NCBI GenBank assembly: GCA_010094025.1
Contig: ML991800.1
Location: 269,274-333,273, forward strand
Length of the DNA: 64,000 nt
Direction: 5' to 3'
DNA from: Viridothelium virens
Lineage: Eukaryota > Ascomycota > Dothideomycetes > Trypetheliales > Trypetheliaceae
Made by a program: the position numbers and the translations under genes. The notes under the pieces were generated by a model. That model was not told the origin of the DNA, did not search any database, and saw only the letters and a list, made by a program, of their open reading frames with translations. Positions 1-9,644 of this stretch are shown here, piece after piece. Within the stretch, counting starts at the first letter, position 1; the number at the start of each line of letters is the position of its first letter.

Positions 1-1328
1 AAGCTTTTCACCTCCTTCGTTTTTGTCTTGATCCCCATCATCTTTCGTACGGGGCGGACTTCCTTTGTCTTTCTCTGTACTACCCTTCTTTGCGAGGTCT
101 GTATAGCCTCTTATAATCTTCACGCCTGCAAAGTGACCGCCGCCAGCGAAGCGCTCGTACATGGTACTACTCATCCTGGACATGAAATCATCGGTGAGCA
201 TCCAAGCTATCGTAGAGTCTTGATATGTTACTATTGAATTCATGTATGCCCCGAATAAACGATGAGTTTTCATCTGCGGTGGAGCTGGGATCTCCCCCAG
301 GGCTTCACCAATCGACTGGACATCAAGTCTGGGGCCGGCTGTTGTTGGACTGCTCAGAGTGGATCTAGGGGTAGTCGCCCCAGGTGTACTGCTTCTGGAG
401 GTAGAGACCAGCTCTGCTCTCGACTGTGATGTGTTCCTTTTGTGAGTCGTAGGAGGCGGAAAGCGCCATGGCCTGATTTTGATATAGCCTTCTTCAAGCT
501 GAGTAGCTAGATTCTCATCACATGGCTTCAAAGTTGAACCGTCTATGGAGTTCAGTAAGCGGCATGCTGTAGTGACCGACAAGACCTATTCACCTTGGAA
601 GAACCACGTCCCCCTTCGAACTTCATATACTGGACCAAGCCAATATGCTGGAGCAAGCTCTCGTCTTTCAATGTCGACATCAAAGAGAAAATCCTCATTT
701 ACCGGAACTTTGATCGTACGACCTTTATCAATACCCTCCTCGCCATTTATGCTTGTGTTTTGTTTTTCATCAGATCGAGGATGCGGGACTGAACCCAAGT
801 CACCATCGTCTTGAGCTACTTCGTACTGTAACTTCCGGCGCTCGGCGCTATCCTCTTCATCAACGGAGCTTTGAAATGCTGCTTCAAGTGCTCGGGAATC
901 TTGTCTCGAGAAGGCGGTGTATTTTTTTGGTGGAGGCGGGGGCTTGCTATCGGGAGCTGTTTCGCCCGTTGGGTTCGGTTTTCGTTTAGGAAACTGCGGA
1001 CTCCTCGTCAGCATGCCTAGACTGATAGAGTCTACCGATGCACTTGTCCAACGAAGAATGTAACAAGACCTACGTCAACCGCATGAAACCATTGAACATT
1101 GAGGACCGGGCAATCGCGCGGGTATTTCCTCAAGCTTAGCCTATGTTTATGACTAACTGCATGATCGCCACCTTTGGTCGAAGTGAGCGTGGGCTCCGGG
1201 GGTGTCTGATTATCTTGGTCTGTTTTAGGTGATGCGCTTCTGGAGCTCCATGGCGAGAGGGCACTGATTCCAGCAGTGAGATATGAAGTCTGTTTATTCT
1301 CGAGAGGTTTGCTCTCTGAACCAGACAT
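1..1328 (-). CDS. DDHD-domain phospholipase, N-terminal part (truncated by window edge)
   Basis: This is the N-terminal 399 codons of a protein resembling fungal DDHD-domain phospholipases A1 (the family of yeast YOR022C). Three exons read 1328-1074, 993-594 and 542-1. The introns (994-1073, 80 nt, and 543-593, 51 nt) have GT-AG ends and restore continuous family motifs: VQWFHAVD joins FPKRKP, and WFFQ joins DGSTLKPCDENLA. These belong to the WWE-like N-terminal region that precedes the lipase. The GxSxG nucleophile and the DDHD metal-binding domain lie beyond base 1 and cannot be checked. The first ATG in frame is at 1328, but the frame stays open upstream to about 1540 without an ATG and looks protein-like (for example NPSYWIAQEGAG). 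A further upstream exon, perhaps with a targeting sequence, is therefore possible. Transcribed divergently from the thioesterase gene. Family assignment is from remembered motifs. Confidence 0.8.
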
Positions 1329-1958
1329 TTTTCCCGGCGACCGGCCAATGCCGGCGCCTTCCTGTGCAATCCAGTATGATGGATTGTTGTATGCTTCGCT
1401 AGTAGAAGGAAAGCCAGGGATTCTTCGGCGGACGAGATGAAAGAGGAGATCTGTGAATCGGGCCAACGTGTATAATTGGAGCTTTGACCGCCCAGCAGCC
1501 GTGAGGAAGGCGAGAGGCTGCAGCTCAGCGGTAGGGAATGGCTAGGGTGGGCACAGCTGTGGCTTGAAACAGTTGGACATTATACCGTATAAAGGATTCC
1601 GTAAGGAATATTGACAGCTGGTATCTGCCAAGACTGTTACTGCCACCGGTGACGTCGCGCTGTAGGGCTGAACGGCGGAAACAACCCCGATGCCGCAAGA
1701 TTCAATTTCAACCTCGACCTTTGCCTCCCGTGCTCTCTTGTCAATCCTTCGCAAGGAGTGTCAGATCGAATCCAGGGTGAGGCGATCGGCAGTCAATTGA
1801 TGCATGCACTGATATCTCCATTGCTTCCAAGGTTCTGGTTTGCACGTCGCGCCCACGCTTTAATTGTCTTTCCTTATTTCACTCCTCAACCTTCAGTCTC
1901 TCAGATCCTACGGATTCAGTGCCATCCTTGGTCAAATTCATTTCGTTCTCGCTCGAGG
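1329..1958. other. Divergent intergenic region with possible upstream coding exon
   Basis: Lies between the divergent DDHD and thioesterase genes. On the minus strand the DDHD frame stays open to about 1540 without an ATG, so part of this stretch may be an upstream exon. On the plus strand an ATG at 1800 is in frame with the thioesterase. No other element is clear. Confidence 0.4.
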
Positions 1959-2411
1959 ATGCCTGCTGAAGGTACGGCAGAATTGGCGCATGTCCAGCAA
2001 CTCTTTGATCGGCAAAAGCCACATTCCGCCATATACAATTTTCTACTTGGCGATGCTCGAGTCACCTCTGCCACCAAAGGCACTGTTAAAGCTCGTTTAC
2101 AATTGCAGAAAAATCACGTCAACTCTCGAGGGGGCCTCCATGGCGCGGTATCTGCCACGCTTGTCGACTGGGTTGGTGGCATGGCCATAGCTTCCTACGA
2201 CTTGCGAGAGAAGACGGGTGTTTCGACTGACATACATGTCACGTATCTGTCGAGTGCAAAAGAGGGAGACTGGATAGAGGTTGAGGGCAAAGCGAACAAA
2301 GTTGGCGGTACCCTAGCGTTCACCACTGCAACGATATACAAGCTGGATGAGCAAGGACAGCCCGGCGCAGTCATCGCAACGGGTTCTCATAGCAAATATG
2401 TGAAGGTATAG
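1959..2411 (+). CDS. Hotdog-fold acyl-CoA thioesterase (4HBT/PaaI-like)
   Basis: Single-exon 150-aa protein of the PaaI/ACOT13-like thioesterase family, which hydrolyses acyl-CoA thioesters. The family core is visible: RGGLHGAVSATLVDWVGG carries the active-site loop and the conserved Asp of the hotdog helix. It is followed by the beta-strand segments STDIHVTYLSSAKEGDWIE and KVGGTLAFTTATIY. The length fits a one-domain hotdog enzyme. I chose the ATG at 1959 because homology-like sequence begins just after it. An in-frame ATG at 1800 would add 53 residues rich in Arg and hydrophobic residues, which could be a mitochondrial presequence or just 5' leader. The stop is at 2409-2411. It faces the aquaporin gene tail to tail. 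The physiological acyl substrate cannot be told from sequence. Confidence 0.85.
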   Translation: MPAEGTAELAHVQQLFDRQKPHSAIYNFLLGDARVTSATKGTVKARLQLQKNHVNSRGGLHGAVSATLVDWVGGMAIASYDLREKTGVSTDIHVTYLSSAKEGDWIEVEGKANKVGGTLAFTTATIYKLDEQGQPGAVIATGSHSKYVKV

Positions 2412-2959
2412 GACAGCGTTTCGGGACACCCGCCATCTTCTTTGCGTCTGGCATGAATACATGTACTTTGAATGCCTGGACTCACTCGGATAGCGAAGAA
2501 AAATTTGCGCCTTCTCCCATACCTTAAAAGCCATGTCGAGTTTCGACAAAGAGATAATGGCTAGAGGAGGCGATACATGCAAAATTATACTAGATATTGA
2601 TAGACCTTTAATCATAGAGTAGATATAAGACTCAGAAAGTGCTCACGCATACTTATCGTCACTGCAAGGATTGTTAAATCTTAAGCGCCAGAACCGAGTT
2701 ATGAGAAGTGATTCTCTCATACAACGTTAGGCGGCAAAGGGGAAGGGATTAATGTTCAGTCACCTGCGTATCGTATCCTAAGAAATACTAGAGTACAAAA
2801 GTCTTGCGTTGTTTACATGAATTGAATCACGGTCAATTGTGCTAGCGTGTAGAGGTAGGATCGGACGATTTTGTAGCCTACACTGGCTAATAATGTAAGA
2901 GGTCGGCTTAAAAGCCCTCTCTCAATGGACTATGATGTATTTCAAGCAAGGAATATCGT
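2412..2959. other. Convergent intergenic region
   Basis: Contains the 3' ends of the thioesterase (+) and aquaporin (-) transcripts. No coding signal, RNA or repeat was recognised. Confidence 0.5.
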
Positions 2960-4161
2960 TCAGTAATCGCCCTGGCTCTTAGTCTTCACAACACCTGACC
3001 CATCCTCTAGAATTCCCCTTCTGCTCAGATGCCTACTCAGTCCTTCCTCGCCGTGTTCATGTACAGCATGCCCAGCACCAATCTTCTTCAAGCTATCTCT
3101 CATCAAGAACTCGTAGTAGCCCGTTGCAAAGATAGTCGCTGGGACGTTCACCAAGATGCTGATCCAGGCGTAGCCGTTATCGTAAGAAAAGGCTTCTCCG
3201 CCGAAGAATATAGCAGCTACAATGCGCGTGCCAAGGTCACGAGCTAGATTAGTGCTAATCGTCACGTCGGCAAAACCCCAGACCATGACACCGTAAGCCA
3301 GCCCAATTGTGAAGGGTGCTGATTGAGGAGAGACAAAGGGGTTGGCCGGGTCGAGACAGGACCAAATAACAATCCCCTGGAATAAAGTTAGCTCGTTGTC
3401 GAGCAAAGGTTCAAAAAACAAACAACTCACAATGAAGCTATCGACGAAGAATTCGATCATGAACAGATATCCCTGATTGGTTTGTGTAGGGAGCGGGAAG
3501 GCGCAAAGAATGCCCGCTGGACCAGTTGGAGAGACTACAGGAAGCCCAGCAGCTTCCGTTGCAGCTTTGAACTCGGAAATTTGTTGATGATACTGTCCCA
3601 TGAGTATCAAGCCAGCAACGAAGGCACCGAAGATCTGGGAGAAGATATAGTATGGAACCTTCTTGGCCGGAAAGCCTTGCCAGAGCCAGAAGCAGATTGT
3701 GATCGCTGCCAACAAGTTATTAGTTGGAGTTCTTGTGTGGTCTTAAAAGATAGGAGCCTTACCAGGATTGAAGTGACCACCTGAAGTAGGGGCGCAACAA
3801 ATGATCGCAAAAGCGATACCAATGCTGTAAGCCCAACCAATCTGGAAAAAGGAGCTATATGCTGGGTTGGCTTTATTGAGGATGAAATTGGCTGTCGCAG
3901 CAATGCCCGGGTACACTGACACTATGTCAGTCTCTCGATGGATCGTGAAAATGGTGAGCTTGTGTTACCGTAGAAGAACACGCCAGTGGCTTCAGCCATG
4001 CATTCTCGCAACCATCTTGGACGAGAATGTTCAAAGTCGAGCTTTCGCTGGGTGACTGGAGCGGGCTGAACGACGGTTCGCGTTACATGCCTCTGGACTG
4101 CCTCTGTTGCTCCCAACTCCAAGTCACCAGTCTGGAGACGCTCAATGCGATTGTCTCCCAT
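2960..4161 (-). CDS. Aquaglyceroporin (MIP family membrane channel)
   Basis: A 345-aa major intrinsic protein, likely a plasma-membrane channel for water and/or glycerol. Four exons: 4161-3969, 3915-3763, 3705-3431 and 3376-2960. Introns of 53, 57 and 54 nt all have GT-AG ends; the last is a multiple of three without stops, so it can be read through by mistake. The first half carries the box SGGHFNPAIT, whose NPA (residues 114-116) is created by splicing intron 2. The second-half box is NLARDLGTR, i.e. NLA instead of NPA, followed by the Asp-Arg pair typical of glycerol-transporting members. Hydrophobic segments include IAFAIIICAPTSG, IFGAFVAGLILMG and IGLAYGVMVWGFA. The N-terminal tail of about 45 residues and the C-terminal tail are hydrophilic. 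A glycerol preference is inferred from the D residue after NLAR, not shown. Confidence 0.9.
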
Positions 4162-5633
4162 CTTGGAAGCGGTAGTCGCGAAGCGTTAGTCTTGAAAAGA
4201 AACCCAAGTAGCTAAATGAAAATACAATCGGGAATCGAAAGTTGATATGAAGAACACTGTTCACGGGATATAGTCAAGAAGAAAGGAGGCAGATTTCGTG
4301 TGCCTCGGGCGAAACATTGACGCAGTCAATCTCAGTCTCTCGCACGCTATCTACTCTTCCCGCGATCGTAACAGGGAAATTCTGGGGCCCCAGGCCGGCG
4401 CAGTGACGCGCAGGAAGGCTCGATCTCTCTCAAGTCTCGAATCGCATGAGTAGGCCGATCCCTGTCGAAACCCCCAAGTTGAGTCGTGGGTAGCAAACAT
4501 GCCTCGGCGTTTTCAGCGCCGGTGCTACACCTTTAGGCATCGTCTATGGCTGGCTGGTCCATTTTGGGACGGCACAAGGTCAGGATGGGACGGGCCTGGC
4601 GTCGTTGTATCTATGGGAACGGTAAGAGGTGTGTATGTATGCAACGGCAGCATCGGGGAGCTGGGTCGTAGCCTTATTGGCAGTATGAACCGCTCTGCGC
4701 ATAACGTCGACCACTTCCCAAAACTGCTTCCGGAGCATCCTAAAGATGTCGAAGAGTTGACAAGATGCGATGCCGGATGCCTCGCTGGCAATGCAACAGC
4801 CGCGTGTATCGGCCTTGTTTAGCTCGAAGAGCGGACGATTTCACAAGTCTTCGGTAGTGCCGAAGCGTTGAGCACCGGCCTCCCCGCACGTGGCCCCTGA
4901 ACCAAGCCCAAGCTAAGGTATACAGTTCGTTGCGAATGTCCTCTGGGGAAAGAGTAAGGCCATGCGGGAGGCGGCGGTGAGAATCACTTGAGGCAAGATT
5001 TACCTCGGCACCTTGCATGAGAAATGTGGCTCTGTGCCGTCTGGTGCATCTTTTGTATGTTGCGTCGGACCAGAATCTGCCCTCTCTAATCACCGCTTGT
5101 TGGGCCGGATCCGAATCGTCTGTGTGGCAAACTAGATTGGCCTGTCAATAATGGACCCCGCAGGACGCTAGTCTTTTGCCTTTGTCGTCTTCTCACAGAG
5201 GCGGATCTCAGGCAGAGTAGAGCATCTCGAGTGTGAGGAATGGTCGACAAGCTCAGGCTGGCGCAGGCAGGACGTCGTATCCTAGCCGATATAGGAAGGA
5301 CGGCAAGCATACGGCCAATGGTGTGGTTACACAAGTTCTCAGTTGTTACCACTGACATTCCTCAGCGGTATAGACCCCATAAGGACTATAGGCTGGCAGA
5401 TCCCCCACGGGTCAGCGATGAGGCAGTACAGCAGCAGCCGGTCAACATAAACGCGATATTGATTATTTGTCAGTCCAGCACAGTTATGGTGGAGCAAGGT
5501 ACGTTGGATGATGACTAAGCTCTAGCGATTCGATTCGCCTGCTTTCGGAGCAGGTCATACGAGTTTATCGTCAGCTGCCAATTCAACCCAGTACTGTAGT
5601 GGCTATAGTGACGGTCACCGCATCTTCTCCAAA
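4162..5633. other. Gene-poor region upstream of the HET gene
   Basis: About 1.5 kb with only short open frames on both strands (for example 4740-5093 minus, 5240-5518 plus). None has a recognisable domain, and the overlapping frames look like chance openings. It would include the promoters of the aquaporin (-) and HET (+) genes. Confidence 0.5.
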
Positions 5634-8198
5634 ATGCGCTGCGAGCTATGTCAGCCTCTCACAATCGCTGTTCTCAGAGACAATGATTACGATCACCATC
5701 CCGATTTAGCCTCCTTAAAGTATTCTGCCGAGTCGGGATGCTCGACATGTACTTTGTTATGGACATGTCTCGTGAAGACCTGTGATTCCGATGCAATTAA
5801 GAGTCACCTTGAAGGTAGAGTTTACAGGCACGACTATAGCCAGAAAGGCCAGGAACGTTTAAGTAGTGCTGACTTCACCGATACGGCTATCCGTCTGCGG
5901 GGAGAACTGCACGATCTTGGAGACGAAAACACAGAGACGCATGTAGAAAGCGTGATCCATGTCCACTCGGGAAGGCGATATGAACCTGGTCTTGACATTC
6001 GGAGGCCCACATCTGCCTTTGGACGGGTGAAATTGTGCGCCCTTCCAGGTATGAGAGAGTTTATTTCTTTAAGTCCGTCTGAATGTAATCGACAATCGAA
6101 GGATTGGATGGCAAGCATGCATCAGAGGCTTCTATCATTGGAATGCCATCATCTCTAAAGCCGATCATTAATCCCCGAAGATATGAATATGTGCTTCTTG
6201 TTTTATCTCTGCATAATCACTCGCCTATACAATGATGCCAGTAACGACCTTTTTGACTTTCTGAATTGAGAAGATCGAGCAGATGTCGAACTCATGAAGG
6301 GTGTCGCTTGGCGGGAAGTTTTTCGAAGGCCATAAGATGCTGCCTCCCAACTTTTCGCTAATAGTAAGTTAGGAACTCCTCCAGCTGAATGAATATCTGG
6401 CAGGGAAGTGGCCCATGATCCCTCGAGTGATTACGGCTTTGAAGTTATTAAACACTGGATGGATGTATGCAATAATGACCATGATTGGTGTCCCAGAAAG
6501 ACTCCATTACTGCCCAAGAGAGTGATTGATGTTGAGACCTCCGGTCAACCTCTAGATCCCGTTCTCCGTGAGACTTTCGGAGAACATGGCCAATATGCAG
6601 CTCTTTCATATTGCTGGGGCGACGGGCAAGTGAACGTGACGACAAGGGAGAACATAGCCCAATTCAAGAACGTTATTTCCATTTCGGAATTGTCGCAAAC
6701 TCTACAAGATGTCATCAGCGTCACTTGAAGACTGGGATTACAATATATATGGATAGATGCTTTGTGCATTATACAAAAAGAGAAAGACTTAAGAGACTTC
6801 AAAATAGAATCCGTTAAAATGGCTGACTATTATGGGAATGCATACATCACTGTCGCTGCGGGTTCCGCAGGGTCTGGTCGGGACGGATTTCTAAATCAAC
6901 GAGCTGACATCAATCTGCTATCATGTGAACTTGAGTACAGTCGGCCCCTACAAAGTAACGGCGAATCCGATGATATAGCATCGTGCGCCAGAGGTACTCT
7001 TCATGCCTGTCTATCGTCCTCGTCACAGATTGGGCCGCTTACTACGCGTGGCTGGACCTTCCAAGAAGCTGTCCTTAGCCCCAGAGTAATTTTATATAGC
7101 CACAAGCAGGTTATATGGAAGTGCCGGAGGCTCGAGAGTCAAGAAGATGGACTGATGCACTTGGCCAGCGGGAGAACCTACTGTTCTCCATATAACTGGC
7201 CAAAGAGTACAGAAAGCAAGAACCTCAACGATAATAGTACAAGCTCATCGGCTTATCAAGGCAATCCTCAAACGAAGGCGAAACTATTCCTTGACTGGTA
7301 CAATCTGCTTAGGCAGTACACCACGCGCAAAATTGGAAATCCCGATGACAGAATGACCGCTATGGCTGGGATTGCGCAGAAAATGGCAGTGTACCTTGAG
7401 TCGAAATATATCTGGGGCATCTGGGAAGCCGACATCATTAGAGGTCTGCTCTGGAGGAATGGCAGCGGTTTGGGCGAAGCTCTAAATTCTGTGCCACTTC
7501 AACGAGCTAATCGTCGTGCTCCTTCATGGTCATGGGCTTGCGTAGATGGATCTATACATGTTGAAAATTATGAGCGGACCACCAAAAAATATACAGACCT
7601 TGGCAACCTTCGCGCTGAAGTCCTTGAGACTGGGGCAGCTGAGCCAATCCAGTGGGATCCCATTCGAGCAATGAATGACAACATCAAGTCGGATCGTTCA
7701 CATAAGCTCCCTGTGAAGGGTAAATTAAAGAGAGTCCAGCGTTCTGATGAAGACTTTATGCAATATCAGATTAAACGACGGTGGCTAGGCACATTTTGGC
7801 TTCCACGCCGACAGAAATGCCTGAGCGTGGCGGCTTTGCTTGAGCCAATCGGTCAGCAAGAGACGGACCTTGGCCAGAGGAAGATAGTTGGCATAGCCCT
7901 GTTTGATAGTGCAGCGGATAAAACAAGCCAATATGATGAATTGTGCTGTTTACGTCTTACTGTAAATCTAGCCCTGCTTCTAATTTCCGCGCCCCAAAGC
8001 TCACGAGGTGAGTCTCCATCGCAGGCTTCAGGAGGTACTGCTGTCTCTGCTCACAAGAAGGCCACAACTTTCCCCATGGGCAATCGATTCGAAGGAAGTG
8101 ACAAGCCTAAAAGAAAATACGCGCGCATCGGAATTGCACTGGTAGAGGACGAAGAATGGCTTAATAAGGGCGAGTCTGAAGTTGTTGCCATCATTTAA
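5634..8198 (+). pseudogene. HET-domain (heterokaryon incompatibility) gene with in-frame stop
   Basis: Encodes a HET-domain protein, a family in which some members trigger vegetative incompatibility death in fungi. Starting at ATG 5634, the N-terminus has the Cys pattern (CELC, CSTC) common before HET domains. The HET core follows: the motif YAALSYCWGDGQ near 6592-6627, then LGLQYIWIDALCIIQ near 6732-6776, then RGWTFQEAVLSPR near 7050-7088. After the core comes a long C-terminal region to the stop at 8196-8198. Between the first two HET motifs a TGA at 6726-6728 interrupts the frame; sequence on both sides is in the same frame and matches the family without a gap. CGA (Arg, usual at this place) would become TGA by one transition. 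The N-terminal part must be joined to the core by an intron; 6049-6408 (GTATGA...AAG, 360 nt) keeps the frame, but it is long. Either a recent pseudogene or a recoded gene. Confidence 0.75.
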
Positions 8199-8580
8199 TC
8201 CAACTGAAACGAATTTGGCCTGGATTGAAATTCCTTTCATCCAGACTCTAGCATGGAGAAGAGAGTTCGTGCTAGATTGCACCTCTTAGAGCTGCTACGT
8301 GGGATTTGTCTATGTTAGGCGCAAGCTCGTACGTTAGATTTGCGAAGAGTTACTCCGGGTGGCAGCAGACCATCCCTGGAATAACCTATATGGCGATTTA
8401 AACCGGCATTAAACATTGATGGCTGGACTCAAAGCCATCGGATATGTCACAAGCTCTACCCATTAAGCCATAACCAATATCAGGGCATCCGAGAGCCATA
8501 TCAGCCGCTGTTGAGAAATCCTTTACTCCTTGATCGCCCGTTCGCTATCCCATTCTTCATCTGATGCAATCGGAAGGAGT
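8199..8580. other. Convergent intergenic region
   Basis: Lies between the 3' ends of the HET gene (+) and the PC4-like gene (-). No further feature recognised. Confidence 0.5.
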
Positions 8581-9247
8581 TCAGTCATCCTCGTCACTCG
8601 TCGCCTCAAAATTCTTCTTATCATCAGCTTCTTCGGACCCTTCTTCATCATCTTTCTGGTCCTGCTCAACATCGTCCCCAACATCGTCGAACTTCGGCCT
8701 GGGTACGGTTTCTCCCTTATCACGTAACACTCGCTCGATCGCAGGTAAGGCCTCTACGAACGCGGTGAACTGGTCTATCGGTAGAGAAATTCCCTAAACC
8801 CAGCTCCATCAGCGCTCGTCCCAACAATGGCAGAGATACGGAGTAACCGCGTGGGCCCGAATGAATAAAGACGTAAGATGAACCAACCTTCTTGCCCGGC
8901 AAGCTTTTACCGTCCTTCTCATAGTACTCGCGAATATTGATCATTCTCTTCCCTTTGAACTCTGAAATGCCCACACGGCGATTCTTTGAGAGCTAAGCTT
9001 TACCGTCAGCCTCTTGTGCTTTTCATTGGGTTGCTAGACGAGAGTGGAGAGTGAGGAATACCTCCCAATATTCAAGACCGTCGTCGTCTTTTTGCACGCC
9101 AAGCCTGACACTGGCCCTGCTCACGCCGCTTGATGTCTTGTCTCTCTTGGACTTCTTGGTGGCGCGACCATCGTCATTTTCGACAAAGTCGTCTTCCTCG
9201 TAGGTATCTTGGTCCGCTGCGCGCTTGCGGGAGGCTGTGGACGGCAT
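8581..9247 (-). CDS. SUB1: RNA polymerase II transcriptional coactivator PC4/Sub1 homologue
   Basis: A 167-aa nuclear single-stranded-DNA-binding coactivator of the PC4/Sub1 family. Three exons: 9247-9062, 8992-8888 and 8793-8581. The first intron is GT-AG with a GGCTGAC branch point; the second has a GTTGGT donor and TTTAG acceptor. The N-terminal third is acidic and basic by turns (EEDDFVENDD, TKKSKRDK), as expected of the regulatory tail. The PC4 core follows, with the signature VGISEFKGKRMINIREYYEK, the short lysine-rich loop LPGKK, and GISLPIDQFTAFVEALPAIE. The C-terminus is a strongly acidic tail (QDQKDDEEGSEEADD). The start is ATG 9247; the upstream in-frame TTG at 9253 is not a standard start. 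It is followed downstream, on the same strand, by no close gene, and the nexin gene lies upstream in the same orientation. Confidence 0.92.
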
Positions 9248-9644
9248 TTTCAAGTCTGTGCTCGTTGCAACGCCGTAGAATGGGATTCTCGAGCCTCAAT
9301 GGAGTTGACAAGCTAGCTGGGGCGAGGTGACGCTGAGATGGAGGTAGCTCTGGATAAGGACGGAGATTGCGGGGAAGACGCGACCTGACGCGACTTTGGT
9401 ACGCCCCGTTTCCATAGCACGTGATGAATGGAGGGAAAGAGAGTATAAACGAGAGTTTTCACTATAATTGCTAAATACAATGGGTTCGTATATTACAAGC
9501 TCGGTAGTCTAATCGTTCGCCGCCTTGCGGCTTCAGCCTCGCAATCTTCCATGCAGTAAAAACGCCTCTTATCCAACGCCTTCCAGACACGAAGGCCGTA
9601 TCGTATGAATCCCATCCTATCCCAAACCGCATGCATCAACCCCA
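9248..9644. other. Intergenic region between two minus-strand genes
   Basis: Holds the promoter of the PC4-like gene and the 3' end of the nexin transcript. No further gene seen. Confidence 0.5.

Noticed and set aside
4499-5358. Overlapping frames on both strands upstream of the HET gene
   Set aside because: No motifs, mutually overlapping, and no start or splice evidence; chance openings.
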